Shown here in pieces: positions 1-8,547 of a stretch of DNA of 64,000 nt. The translations under genes were made by a program, and so were the position numbers. The notes under the pieces are model-generated. The model was not told the DNA's origin and did not search any database. It saw only the letters and a list, made by a program, of their open reading frames with translations. The DNA is from Stenotrophomonas nitritireducens (GTDB taxonomy: Bacteria > Pseudomonadota > Gammaproteobacteria > Xanthomonadales > Xanthomonadaceae). The number at the start of each line of letters is the position of its first letter. The stretch's first letter is position 1. The DNA lies in the NCBI RefSeq assembly GCF_001700965.1, contig NZ_CP016756.1, positions 4,082,501 through 4,146,500 on the forward strand, read 5' to 3'.

Positions 1-117
1 CTCCCAGCCCGGGACCTGCGGCAGCAGTTCGGCCAGCCGGGCCTGGCTGAGGCGGTATTCGCTGCCCCGGCGCGGGCTGCAACGCGCTTGTTGCAGGGGA
101 ATCAGATCAGGGGCCAT
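1..117 (-). CDS. phhB: Pterin-4a-carbinolamine dehydratase, N-terminal part
   Basis: Only the first 39 codons are inside the window; the gene runs off the left edge. The ATG at 117 is preceded on the minus strand by a clear GGAGG about 5 nt away. The visible protein begins [10 protein letters not shown] and contains LPQVPGW, the conserved start of 4a-hydroxytetrahydrobiopterin dehydratases (PCD/DCoH family). These small cytoplasmic enzymes recycle the pterin cofactor of phenylalanine hydroxylase by dehydrating the 4a-carbinolamine. The catalytic histidines lie in the unseen part, so the call rests on the N-terminal match alone. The gene is divergent from nfuA. Confidence 0.75.
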   Translation of the reverse strand, partial: MAPDLIPLQQARCSPRRGSEYRLSQARLAELLPQVPGWE

Positions 118-195
118 GCAAACCTCCATCAAACAGGTGACTGAACAGTGCCGCCGTTGGAATCACTGTGCCATCGGTGGCGACCAAGACACGGC

Positions 196-201
196 TAGAA
201 T
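196..201 (+). promoter_or_regulatory. Probable -10 box of nfuA (leaderless)
   Basis: TAGAAT ends 6 nt before the nfuA ATG at 208, so transcription would start at or next to the A of the start codon. No Shine-Dalgarno sequence fits in the gap. No convincing -35 hexamer was found. Confidence 0.45.
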
Positions 202-207
202 ACCCGC

Positions 208-807
208 ATGATCCAGATATCAGATACCGCCCAACGCCATTTCCGCAAGTTGATCGAACGCGAGGCCGTGCCCGGTATGGGCGTGCGTCTGAGCGCGATG
301 GACCCGGGAACCCCGAGCGCCGATGCGCGCCTTGAATTTGCCGACCCGTCCGAGCTGCTGGGCGATGAATGGGCCGTGGATTGCGATGGTTTCACCTTGT
401 ATGTGGCTGCTACCAGCGTGGCCTGGCTGGACGGTGCGGAGATCGACTATGTCACCCAGGCTGCAGGTACCCAGCAGCTGACCATCAAGGCACCCAAGAT
501 CAAGGGCGAAGCGCCCGGTGACGCAGCGTCCATCGTCGAGCGTGTGCGTTGGGTGATTGAAAACGAAATCAATCCGCAGCTGGCGTCCCATGGTGGTCGC
601 GTCGCGGTGCAGGAAGTGTCGGCTGATGGCGTGGTGTTGTTGCGTTTCGGCGGCGGCTGCCACGGTTGTGGCATGGCCGATGTGACCTTGAAACAGGGGA
701 TCGAAAAAACCTTGATGGGCCGGGTGCCGGGCATTACCGCCGTGCGTGACGCCACCGACCACGAAACCGGTCAGGCGCCGTATATTCCGCGCGACAGCGC
801 GGGCTGA
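208..807 (+). CDS. nfuA: Fe/S biogenesis protein NfuA
   Basis: This cytoplasmic carrier accepts or assembles a [4Fe-4S] cluster and passes it to client enzymes, especially under oxidative stress or iron limitation. The 199-residue length is usual for NfuA. Residues 1-95 form a degenerate A-type (IscA-like) domain without its cysteines. Residues about 105-185 are the NifU C-terminal domain with the cluster ligands Cys151 and Cys154 in the motif GGGCHGCG. The ATG at 208 was kept because a -10-like TAGAAT ends 6 nt upstream, which suggests a leaderless message. The gene stands alone, with the repetitive membrane protein 13 bp downstream on the same strand. Confidence 0.93.
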   Translation: MIQISDTAQRHFRKLIEREAVPGMGVRLSAMDPGTPSADARLEFADPSELLGDEWAVDCDGFTLYVAATSVAWLDGAEIDYVTQAAGTQQLTIKAPKIKGEAPGDAASIVERVRWVIENEINPQLASHGGRVAVQEVSADGVVLLRFGGGCHGCGMADVTLKQGIEKTLMGRVPGITAVRDATDHETGQAPYIPRDSAG

Positions 808-820
808 GCCGCTGACACGG

Positions 821-2626
821 ATGTCGGTGACATCGGTTACCGAGCTGATCAATCTGCTGGCCTCGCGCCGGCAGACCAGCATTCTGCATGATCGCCGCAC
901 CGGCATGCCGTACAGCTGGAGCAACTGGCTGCGCACGCGCATGTCCAAGGGCTTGTCGGCATTTGTAGATGGTGATGTGGGCGACGCAATTGCAGCGCGC
1001 CCGCCGCGTCCGCGTGCCGCGCCTGCGGCCGCACGGCCACTGTGGTGGATCATCGTGTCGCTGTTCTGGAACGGCGGCGAGCCGCCGCCGCGCGATCAGC
1101 GTGGTCTGCGTTGGTTTGCCGGTTTCTTCAGTGCCGGCCTGCATGTCCTGTTTGCGCTGTTGCTGCTGTGGGTTGCGCTGGTGCGCAGCAATGTGCCCGA
1201 ACAGAACGCCGAAGAAGGCGAACGCGTGCAGGTGGAATTCCTGGGTGACGGTACCGCGCAGGAGGAAGGTGGCGGAGCGCCTGCTGCCGGTGGCGCCGCC
1301 GATACTGCAGACGCAACGCAGGCTGCTGCCGCCGCGCAATCCGCAGCTGCACCTTCCGCCGCCGCTGCGCAGGCCGCCCCGGCCGAACAGCCTGCGGAAC
1401 AGCAGGCTGCGGCCGCCGCCCCGGCAGATGTCGCCGCGGCACCGCCGCCGCTGGAGTCGCCGACCCCGCAGCCCGCGCCGCCGGTCGAGCAGCCCTTGCA
1501 GGTGACCGAGACAAACCGGCCCACCACCGATTTCGTGGTGCCGCCGGTGGCGGTGGTAACGCCGACGCTGCGTGGCAAAGAGCCGCAGGTGCGTGAGCGT
1601 ACGGTTGAAACCGCGGTTGATCGTCCGCAGCCGACGCAAGCGCTGCGCCCAGCTGCCGAGGTCGCGGTCCAGCTGCGCCAGCCGCAGGTGCAGGTGCGTG
1701 AGCGGCAGATCGAAATCGCCGAGCAGCAGCCGGTCACGCTTGCGCAGCCGCGTGTCCGAGAGGCGCAGGTGCAGCTGCGTACGCCGCAGATGGGTGTGCG
1801 TGAGCGTCCGATTGAAACCGCACCGCAGGAATCGGTTGCGATGCCCACCTTGCCAACCCGTACCGCCGAGGTGCAGGTGAAGACGCCGGCCATGTCGGTG
1901 CGCGAGCGCGCGGTGCCGGGCGTGGCGGACAAGCCCGCTTCGGCGCCGAACGCGGCCGCAGCGGCAGGCGCGCAGGCGCCCGCCAGCAAGCCGCAGCCCA
2001 GTGCTTCTGCAACTGCGGCGGCCAGCCCATCAGGCAATGCCGGGCAGGCGGCAACCGCCAATCCCAGCCCGCGTGCAGGAACCAGCGCGGGCGCCGGCCC
2101 CAAGCCGCAGGATCGCAGTGGTGGCTGGGCAGCGCCGACGCGCGGCGATGACTGGGGCGCATCGCAGCGACAGGTAGCGGGCAGTGCAGGTGGGCAGGCC
2201 GACAAGGGAACCGGCCTGTTCAATGCCGATGGCAGCGTGCGATTGGGCGGCAACGAAGGGCAGGGGCAGGACACCGCCAAGCGTGGTGCACCGGGCGGTG
2301 ATGCCGATACCTGGAGCAAGGAGCGCATCGCCGAGTCCGGCACCTGGCTGAAGCGGCCGCCGTACGACTACACGCCAACTTCGTTCGACAAATACTGGGC
2401 GCCCAACGAATCGCTGCTGGCCGAATGGGTGCGCAAGGGCATCAAGAGCGTGGAGATTCCCATCCCCGGCTCCAGCAGCAAGATTTCCTGCGTGGTGTCG
2501 ATGTTGCAGTTCGGCGGCGGCTGCGGCCTGACCAACCCGAACATGCAGGAACAGCCGGCAGAGGCGCGACCACCGCCGGATATCCCGTTCAAGAAAGAGC
2601 TGCAGGAAGACAACGGCAGCCGTTGA
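821..2626 (+). CDS. Transmembrane repetitive protein of Xanthomonadaceae type
   Basis: This 601-residue protein has unknown function. The N-terminal 100 residues are basic and cytoplasmic-looking. A single hydrophobic helix follows at about residues 103-124 (FFSAGLHVLFALLLLWVALV). Then come a long Ala/Pro/Gln-rich stretch and four imperfect repeats carrying VRER near residues 254, 292, 325 and 360. A Gly/Asp-rich linker leads to a folded C-terminal region (about 500-601) with three cysteines. The layout of one inner-membrane anchor plus a long Pro/Ala-rich periplasmic rod plus a terminal domain recalls TonB- or TolA-like envelope-spanning proteins, but no such domain is identifiable. Start 821 follows the nfuA stop directly; the SD is weak, and 746 inside nfuA is less likely. 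A bidirectional terminator follows. Confidence 0.7.
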   Translation: MSVTSVTELINLLASRRQTSILHDRRTGMPYSWSNWLRTRMSKGLSAFVDGDVGDAIAARPPRPRAAPAAARPLWWIIVSLFWNGGEPPPRDQRGLRWFAGFFSAGLHVLFALLLLWVALVRSNVPEQNAEEGERVQVEFLGDGTAQEEGGGAPAAGGAADTADATQAAAAAQSAAAPSAAAAQAAPAEQPAEQQAAAAAPADVAAAPPPLESPTPQPAPPVEQPLQVTETNRPTTDFVVPPVAVVTPTLRGKEPQVRERTVETAVDRPQPTQALRPAAEVAVQLRQPQVQVRERQIEIAEQQPVTLAQPRVREAQVQLRTPQMGVRERPIETAPQESVAMPTLPTRTAEVQVKTPAMSVRERAVPGVADKPASAPNAAAAAGAQAPASKPQPSASATAAASPSGNAGQAATANPSPRAGTSAGAGPKPQDRSGGWAAPTRGDDWGASQRQVAGSAGGQADKGTGLFNADGSVRLGGNEGQGQDTAKRGAPGGDADTWSKERIAESGTWLKRPPYDYTPTSFDKYWAPNESLLAEWVRKGIKSVEIPIPGSSSKISCVVSMLQFGGGCGLTNPNMQEQPAEARPPPDIPFKKELQEDNGSR

Positions 2627-2662
2627 CTGGTTTGCAGTGCGCCGGTTGTTGCGTTGCCTCTT

Positions 2663-2757
2663 GTAGGAGCGGCGTAAGCCGCGAAGCAGGTGCCGGATCA
2701 GGTGCTACATATGCTTGAGTTTCGGCAATATAAGCTTCGCGGCTGACGCCGCTCCCA
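2663..2757. repeat. Inverted pair of GTAGGAGCGGC-type REP palindromes
   Basis: The first copy (2663-2686) starts GTAGGAGCGGCGTAAGCC. A near-complementary copy lies at 2734-2757, with 47 bp between them. Each copy is itself palindromic. This resembles the REP doublets (BIMEs) common in pseudomonads and xanthomonads. It sits between the repetitive protein gene and the convergent cytochrome genes. Confidence 0.8.
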
Positions 2758-2803
2758 CAAACAATGGGGGGCCGCCGCACCGCCTGGTAGCTGATCAATC
2801 AAA

Positions 2804-2829
2804 ACAAAGCCGCCCAAGGGCGGCTTTGT
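2804..2829. terminator. Bidirectional intrinsic terminator
   Basis: A perfect 12-bp stem (ACAAAGCCGCCC) with a 2-nt apex is flanked by A- and T-rich ends. It lies between two convergent genes and can serve both. The same core hairpin recurs downstream of rpmJ. Confidence 0.8.
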
Positions 2830-2860
2830 TGGTTCAAGCGCGGTGCTGCGGCAACTACGG

Positions 2861-3322
2861 TCAGTCGACGCCGTGCAGATCGCGCAGCTGGCTGGGACGC
2901 GAACCGAAGTAGGCGGCCAGGTCGGCGATGTCCTGGTCGCTGAGCTTCTGCGCCTGTGGGGTCATCAGCATGTGATCGCGGTTGCTGGCGCGGTAGGCCT
3001 GCAGTGCATGGGCAAGATAGTCGCCGTATTGGCCGCCGAGCTTGGGGTAGGTCGGGTCGATCGGGTTGTTGCCATCGGCGCCGTGGCAGTCGATGCAGCT
3101 TTGCCCGGTGGCCTTGCCCTTGGCAGCGGCCAGCTGCTCGCCGGCAGCGACGCGGCCGGCGGGAAGGCCGGCGGACGAGCTGGATCCGTGCTCACCGCTG
3201 GCGTGGCCCGGGTCGGCAGCGGATTTGTCGCTGGACTCCACCTCCGACTGGGTGCAGGCCGCCAGACCCAAGGCGCCGAGCAGGGCGATGGACAAACGCA
3301 GGGTGTGCGTGGCTTTCGTCAT
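2861..3322 (-). CDS. Lipoprotein cytochrome c, single heme
   Basis: A 153-residue exported class I cytochrome c. The signal peptide ends in the lipobox LAAC (Cys23), so it should be lipid-anchored and face the periplasm. A Ser/Gly/His-rich linker follows, then the heme-binding motif CIDCH (Cys76, Cys79, His80). The sixth heme ligand is probably a Met near LMTPQAQ. The family carries electrons between bc1 complex and terminal oxidases; the partner is not visible here. It lies 9 bp after the 3332-3721 cytochrome gene and is probably co-transcribed with it. Both resemble half of a cytochrome c4. Confidence 0.85.
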   Translation of the reverse strand: MTKATHTLRLSIALLGALGLAACTQSEVESSDKSAADPGHASGEHGSSSSAGLPAGRVAAGEQLAAAKGKATGQSCIDCHGADGNNPIDPTYPKLGGQYGDYLAHALQAYRASNRDHMLMTPQAQKLSDQDIADLAAYFGSRPSQLRDLHGVD

Positions 3323-3331
3323 GGTCGGCGC

Positions 3332-3721
3332 TTATTTGAGGGTGGACAGATAGGCGGAGAGATCAGCGATGTCCTGCTGGCTGAAACTCATCGATTGCGC
3401 CTGCATCGTTGGATGCTTGCGCTTGCCTTCGCGGTATTCGGTCAGCGCCTGGGTCAGGTACTGCGCCGACTGCCCGCCGATCTTCGGCACGCGATAGCTG
3501 GGGTAGGCGTTCTTGTAGCCGGTGATGCCGTGGCAGCCCTGGCAGGTATACGCCAGGGTCCGGCCGGTGGTGGCATTGCCGCTGCTCGGGGTTGCCGGAG
3601 TGGCAGCCGGGGCAGGGGCGGGGGCGACGGCGGGTGCAGCAGACTGCGGATCAGCTTGGGCGGCCCCGAAAGTCAGGGCAAAAGCCAGAGCGAAACAAGC
3701 GGCAAGCGGTTGCGGGCGCAT
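3332..3721 (-). CDS. Periplasmic cytochrome c, single heme
   Basis: A 129-residue class I cytochrome c. It has a cleavable signal peptide (residues 1-23, ending FGAAQA), a 30-residue Ala/Pro linker, and the heme motif CQGCH at Cys60-Cys63-His64. The C-terminus (SFSQQDIADLSAYL) is typical of c5/c553-like cytochromes. The start at 3721 was chosen because it begins the signal peptide and follows AAGGAAACC; the longer frame to 3874 adds an unlikely leader. It heads a two-gene unit with the lipoprotein cytochrome, and the pair probably works as a periplasmic electron shuttle. Confidence 0.87.
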   Translation of the reverse strand: MRPQPLAACFALAFALTFGAAQADPQSAAPAVAPAPAPAATPATPSSGNATTGRTLAYTCQGCHGITGYKNAYPSYRVPKIGGQSAQYLTQALTEYREGKRKHPTMQAQSMSFSQQDIADLSAYLSTLK

Positions 3722-3942
3722 GGTTTCCTTGTCCGGTGAGCGGGTCTGGGGTTCCGCCGTGGGATACGGAACGGCCCGAGTATAGCCCGCGTATTTACCT
3801 GTTCGGAACAGAAAACTGGATGCTGCAATGCGGTAGATGCTGTCGGTTACAGGTACCCATGACTTTCGGGGCATGGTGTAGGCGTGGGGTGGTGCAATAC
3901 TTTGCTACAACACCTGCCTACGCATCCCCTAGGGACAAGACG

Positions 3943-5079
3943 ATGTCGCGACTTTTCACTCTGCACGCCCGCACCGGAAGCTGCGCTGCTGCACTTCTGA
4001 TCACCACTTCGCTGTTGCTGGGCGGCTGCAAGGCCGGCGGCGAAGAGGCCAAGGCCAAGACCCCGGAGGAGCAGAAAGCCAGTGACGCGGTGCCGGTGGA
4101 AGTGGCCAAGGCCGAACGCCGTGGCATCGCCGCCAGTTACGCAGGCACTGCCGCATTGGAGCCCCGGGCCGAGTCGCAGGTGGTTGCCAAGACCTCCGGT
4201 GTGGCCCTGGCCGTGCTGGTCGAGGAAGGCCAGTTCGTGCGTGCCGGGCAGCCGCTGGTGCGTTTGGACCCGGACCGCGCCCGGCTGAACGTTGCGCAGA
4301 GCGAGGCGCAGATGCGCAAGCTGGAAAACAGCTACCACCGTGCCGAGAAACTGGTGCAGCAGCAGCTGGTCAGCGCCGCCGATGTGGATCAGCTGCGCTA
4401 CGACCTGGAGAACGCGCGGGCGATGTACCGCATGGCGACGCTGGAGTTGTCCTACACCACAGTGGTTGCACCGATCTCCGGCGTGATCGCCTCGCGTGAC
4501 ATCAAGCCGGGCAACTTCGTGCAGATCAACTCGCCGATCATCCGCATCGTCGACAGCGGCCAGCTCGAGGCCACGCTCAATGTGCCCGAGCGCGAAATCG
4601 CCAAGCTCAAGCCGGGCCAGGCGGTGTCGCTGCAGGTCGATGCGCTGCCGGGCAAGCCCTTCACCGGCACCGTGGACCGCGTTGCACCGGTGGTGGACAA
4701 CGGTACCGGCACCTTCCGCGTGGTGACTACCTTTACCGGCGAAGACGCGTTGCAGGCCGGCATGTTCGGCCGCCTGAGCATCAATTACGACCAGCGCGCC
4801 GACGCGCTGGTGGTGCCGCGCAGCGCGTTGCTGGAAGACGGCGGCAAGCCGGCGGTGTATGTGGTGCGCGATGGCAAGGCGATGCGCACCGAACTGGCCT
4901 TGGGTTACGACGATGCCGGCTGGATCGAAGTACGCAATGGCCTGCAGCAGGGCGATGAAGTGGTGATTGCCGGCAAGGCCGCGCTGCGCGAAGGCAGTGC
5001 CGTGCAGGTGATCGGCAAGGACAAGGACAAGGCGGTGGCAGCGAAGGCACCGGCAGCTGCACAGGCGTCCAAGCAATGA
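3943..5079 (+). CDS. RND efflux periplasmic adaptor (membrane fusion lipoprotein)
   Basis: A 378-residue HlyD/AcrA-family adaptor that links an inner-membrane RND pump to an outer-membrane channel. The signal peptide ends in lipobox LGGC (Cys29), so it is an inner-membrane-anchored lipoprotein. The order of parts is: acidic Lys/Glu linker, lipoyl half (about 50-95), a short alpha-hairpin rich in Gln/Glu (about 115-160), second lipoyl half with a typical APISGVIASRD motif, beta-barrel (about 195-280), and membrane-proximal domain. Start 3943 follows AGGGAC. Its stop overlaps the next gene as ATGA, showing translational coupling to the permease. The substrate cannot be inferred. Confidence 0.92.
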   Translation: MSRLFTLHARTGSCAAALLITTSLLLGGCKAGGEEAKAKTPEEQKASDAVPVEVAKAERRGIAASYAGTAALEPRAESQVVAKTSGVALAVLVEEGQFVRAGQPLVRLDPDRARLNVAQSEAQMRKLENSYHRAEKLVQQQLVSAADVDQLRYDLENARAMYRMATLELSYTTVVAPISGVIASRDIKPGNFVQINSPIIRIVDSGQLEATLNVPEREIAKLKPGQAVSLQVDALPGKPFTGTVDRVAPVVDNGTGTFRVVTTFTGEDALQAGMFGRLSINYDQRADALVVPRSALLEDGGKPAVYVVRDGKAMRTELALGYDDAGWIEVRNGLQQGDEVVIAGKAALREGSAVQVIGKDKDKAVAAKAPAAAQASKQ

Positions 5080-8000
5080 GTGGCCACGGACCGTCGGCTT
5101 CCGGCGGTGGCTTCGACCTGATCGAATTTGCCACCCGCCGCCGCGTCACCATCGCGATGATGACGCTGACCCTGGTGTTGTTCGGCCTGATCTCGCTGTC
5201 TAGCTTGAAGGTCGAACTGCTGCCGGACCTGAGCTATCCCACCTTGACCGTGCGCACCGATTACGAAGGTGCTGCGCCGGCCGAGGTGGAAACCCTCATT
5301 TCGCAGCCGGCCGAAGAAGCGCTGGGCATCGTCAAGGGCCTGCGCAAGCTGAAGTCGATCTCGCGCACCGGGCAGAGCGACGTGGTGCTGGAGTTCGCCT
5401 GGGGCACCGACATGCAGCAGGCCGGGCTGGACGTGCGCGACAAGATGGAAACCCTGCAGCTGCCACTGGAGGCCAAGCCGCCAGTGCTGCTGCGCTTCAA
5501 TCCGTCGACGCAGCCGATCATGCGGCTGGCGCTGTCATCCAAGCAGGAAGCCGGCAATGAAGCTGACGCGGTGCGGCGCCTGATGGAGCTGCGCCGTTAT
5601 GCCGACGAAGACCTCAAGCGCAAGCTCGAGCCGGTCACCGGCGTGGCTGCGGTCAAGGTCGGCGGTGGTCTGGAAGATGAAATCCAGGTCGATATCGACC
5701 AGCGCAAGCTGGCCGCGCTGGGGCTGTCGCTGGACACGGTGATCCAGCGCCTGCAGCAGGAAAACGTGAACCTGTCGGGCGGGCGTCTGGAAGAAGGGTC
5801 GCAGCGCTACCTGGTGCGCACCGTCAACCAGTTCGCCACCGTTGAACAGATGCGCGAGATGCTGCTGACCACGGTCAGCGGTTCCAGTACCGCCAGCTCG
5901 GCGGGTGAAAACCGGCAGCTGATGTCGGCCATCCTCGGCAGCAGCGATCCGAACGTGATCGCGGCGATGCGCAGCGATGGCAGCAGCAGTGCGCCCAGCG
6001 TGCGGCTGAAGGATGTGGCCGAAGTCCGCCAGGGCTACAAGGAACGTGAAGCGGTGATCCGCAGCGGCGGCCATGAAGCCGTCGAGCTCGCCGTCTACAA
6101 GGAAGGCGATGCCAATACCGTTTCCACCGCCGATGCGCTGGAAGCAAAGCTGGAGCAGATCCGCAAGGAAATGCCCAAGGACATCGAGATGACGATGGTG
6201 GAAGACCAGTCGGTCTTCATCCGCCACGCCATCAAGGACGTCAAGGTTGATGCGGTGATCGGCGGCCTGCTGTCGATCCTGATCATCTTCCTGTTCCTGC
6301 GCGATGGCTGGAGCACCTTCGTGATCTCGCTGTCGCTGCCCATCTCGATCATCGCCACGTTCTTCTTCATGGGCCAGCTGGGCCTGAGCTTGAACGTGAT
6401 GTCGCTGGGCGGCCTGGCCTTGGCCACCGGCCTGGTGGTGGATGACTCGATTGTGGTGCTGGAATCCATTGCCAAGGCGCGTGAGCGCGGCATGGGCATT
6501 TTGGAAGCGGCGATCAAGGGCACCCGCGAAGTGTTCATGGCGGTGGTTGCGTCCACCTTGACCACGATCGCGGTGTTTTTGCCGCTGGTCTTCGTCGATG
6601 GTATCGCCGGCCAGTTGTTCCGTGACCAGGCGCTGACCGTGTCGATCGCGATTGCAGTGTCGCTGGTGGTGTCGATGACGCTGATCCCGATGCTGAGCGC
6701 CTTGAAGGGCCGCCCGCCGTTGGAATTCCCGGCCGAGGACCCGCGCCAGCCGTGGCGTCCCGAGAGCCGCTGGAAGAAGCCGGCCGCCTATGCTGGCCGT
6801 GGCATCGGCGCGATGTTCCGCTATGGCTTCTACTTCCTTGCGTGGACAGTGGTGCGGATCTTCCGTGGCATTGCCGCGGTGGTCGGCCCGGTGATGCGCA
6901 AGGCCAGTGACCTGGCGATGGCACCGTATGGCCGCGCCGAAGCCAGCTATCTGCGCGCGCTGCCGGCTGCGTTGAAGCGCCCCTGGCCGGTGCTCGGTTT
7001 CGCAACGCTGGCGTTTGCATTGACCCTGGCCGCGTTGCCGTTGCTCGGCGTGGACCTGCTGCCGCAGCTGGCCCAGGACCGCTTCGAGATGACCGCCAAG
7101 CTGCCGCCGGGTACGCCGTTGGCGCAGACCGATGCACTGGTGCGTGAAGTGCAGCGCAAGCATGCCAATGAAGACGGCGTGCGCCTGCTGTACGGCGTGT
7201 CCGGTACCGGTACGCGGCTGGATGCCAGCCCGACCGAGAGCGGCGAGAACATCGGCAAGCTGTCGGTGGTGATGAATGACACCAAGCGCGAGCCGGAACT
7301 GACCGAGAAGCTGCGCGAGACCATGAAGGCCTGGCCGTCGGCACAGGTGGACTTCGCCCGCCCGGAACTGTTCGCACTGTCGCCGCCGCTGGAAATCGAG
7401 ATCGAGGGCAACAACCTCGACGATATCCGCGTCGCCGGCAATCGCCTGGCCGGCATGCTGCGCGAAAGCCCGCACTATGCCGACGTCAAGTCGACGGTGG
7501 AGCAGGGCTTCCCGGAAATCCAGGTGGTGTTCGACCAGGACCGCGCTGCGGCGCTGGGCCTGACCACGCGGCAGATCGCCGATGCGGTGGTCAACAAGGT
7601 CAAGGGTAATGTAGCCACGCGTTACAGCTTCCGTGATCGCAAGATCGACGTGCTGGTGCGGGTGCAGGAATCGGAGCGTTCCTCGGTGGACGATATCCGC
7701 CGCCTGATCGTCAACCCGACCGGTGCCAAGGCGATCGAACTGGCTTCGGTGGCCGATGTCATCGCCACTACCGGCCCGAGCGAAATCCATCGCGCCGATC
7801 AGCGCCGTGTGGCCATCGTCTCGGCCAACCTGCGCGACATCGACCTGGGCAAGGCCATCACCGAAGTGCAGGACATGGTTGCCAAGAACCCGTTGGGCAC
7901 CGACGTCGGTATGCATATCGGTGGCCAGGGCCAGGAGCTGGGCGAGTCGATCCGCTCGCTGCTGTTCGCCTTTGCGCTGGCGGTATTCCTGGTCTACCTG

Positions 8001-8543
8001 GTGATGGCATCGCAGTTCGAATCGCTGCTGCACCCCTTCGTCATCCTGTTCACCATTCCGCTGGCGCTGGTGGGCGCGGTGGCGGCCCTGCTGCTGGCCC
8101 GTTCGCCGGTATCGGTGGTGGTGTTCATCGGTCTGATTCTATTGGTCGGGTTGGTGGTGAAGAACGCCATCATCCTGATCGACAAGGTCAACCAGCTGCG
8201 CGAGGAAGGTGTGCCCAAGCGCGAGGCGCTGGTGGAAGGTGCGCGTTCGCGTCTGCGCCCAATCATGATGACCACTTTGTGCGCGGTGTTCGGCTTCCTG
8301 CCGCTGGCCCTGGCGTTCGGCGAAGGTGCCGAAGTGCGCTCGCCGATGGCGATCACCGTGATCGGTGGCCTGCTGGTGTCGACCATGCTGACCCTGCTGG
8401 TGATCCCGGTGGTGTACGACCTGCTGGACCGCAAGCCTGACGAGTACTACGCCGAGCGTGGCCGCCGTGCCCGCCAGGCGATGGCCCAGGCCGAGCAGGT
8501 GTTGAGTCATGAGCAGGACCCCATCGGCGGCATCAAGGACTGA
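5076..8543 (+). CDS. RND efflux permease (HAE1/AcrB family), long form
   Basis: A 1155-residue proton-driven inner-membrane pump of the AcrB superfamily, longer than the usual 1020-1050. TM1 lies near residues 20-45. The first porter loop follows, then TM2-6, with the paired aspartates of the proton relay in GLVVDDSIVVLE (about residues 456-467). The extra length is a central insertion of about 90 residues (about 550-640) with arginine-rich and hydrophobic stretches, between TM6 and TM7. A second porter loop and TM8-12 complete the pump. The gene overlaps the adaptor by 4 bp and is followed after 4 bp by a second permease, so one adaptor probably serves a heteromeric or alternating pair. Confidence 0.92.
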   Translation: MSGHGPSASGGGFDLIEFATRRRVTIAMMTLTLVLFGLISLSSLKVELLPDLSYPTLTVRTDYEGAAPAEVETLISQPAEEALGIVKGLRKLKSISRTGQSDVVLEFAWGTDMQQAGLDVRDKMETLQLPLEAKPPVLLRFNPSTQPIMRLALSSKQEAGNEADAVRRLMELRRYADEDLKRKLEPVTGVAAVKVGGGLEDEIQVDIDQRKLAALGLSLDTVIQRLQQENVNLSGGRLEEGSQRYLVRTVNQFATVEQMREMLLTTVSGSSTASSAGENRQLMSAILGSSDPNVIAAMRSDGSSSAPSVRLKDVAEVRQGYKEREAVIRSGGHEAVELAVYKEGDANTVSTADALEAKLEQIRKEMPKDIEMTMVEDQSVFIRHAIKDVKVDAVIGGLLSILIIFLFLRDGWSTFVISLSLPISIIATFFFMGQLGLSLNVMSLGGLALATGLVVDDSIVVLESIAKARERGMGILEAAIKGTREVFMAVVASTLTTIAVFLPLVFVDGIAGQLFRDQALTVSIAIAVSLVVSMTLIPMLSALKGRPPLEFPAEDPRQPWRPESRWKKPAAYAGRGIGAMFRYGFYFLAWTVVRIFRGIAAVVGPVMRKASDLAMAPYGRAEASYLRALPAALKRPWPVLGFATLAFALTLAALPLLGVDLLPQLAQDRFEMTAKLPPGTPLAQTDALVREVQRKHANEDGVRLLYGVSGTGTRLDASPTESGENIGKLSVVMNDTKREPELTEKLRETMKAWPSAQVDFARPELFALSPPLEIEIEGNNLDDIRVAGNRLAGMLRESPHYADVKSTVEQGFPEIQVVFDQDRAAALGLTTRQIADAVVNKVKGNVATRYSFRDRKIDVLVRVQESERSSVDDIRRLIVNPTGAKAIELASVADVIATTGPSEIHRADQRRVAIVSANLRDIDLGKAITEVQDMVAKNPLGTDVGMHIGGQGQELGESIRSLLFAFALAVFLVYLVMASQFESLLHPFVILFTIPLALVGAVAALLLARSPVSVVVFIGLILLVGLVVKNAIILIDKVNQLREEGVPKREALVEGARSRLRPIMMTTLCAVFGFLPLALAFGEGAEVRSPMAITVIGGLLVSTMLTLLVIPVVYDLLDRKPDEYYAERGRRARQAMAQAEQVLSHEQDPIGGIKD

Positions 8544-8547
8544 TCGG

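Noticed and set aside
220-1053. Long minus-strand open frame opposite nfuA
   Set aside because: It is an antisense shadow of nfuA and the repetitive protein in GC-rich DNA, with His/Arg-rich composition and no start signals.
5535-8033. 832-codon minus-strand open frame opposite the RND permease
   Set aside because: It is rich in His, Gln and Arg as expected for the complement of a high-GC3 gene; the plus-strand permease is unambiguous.
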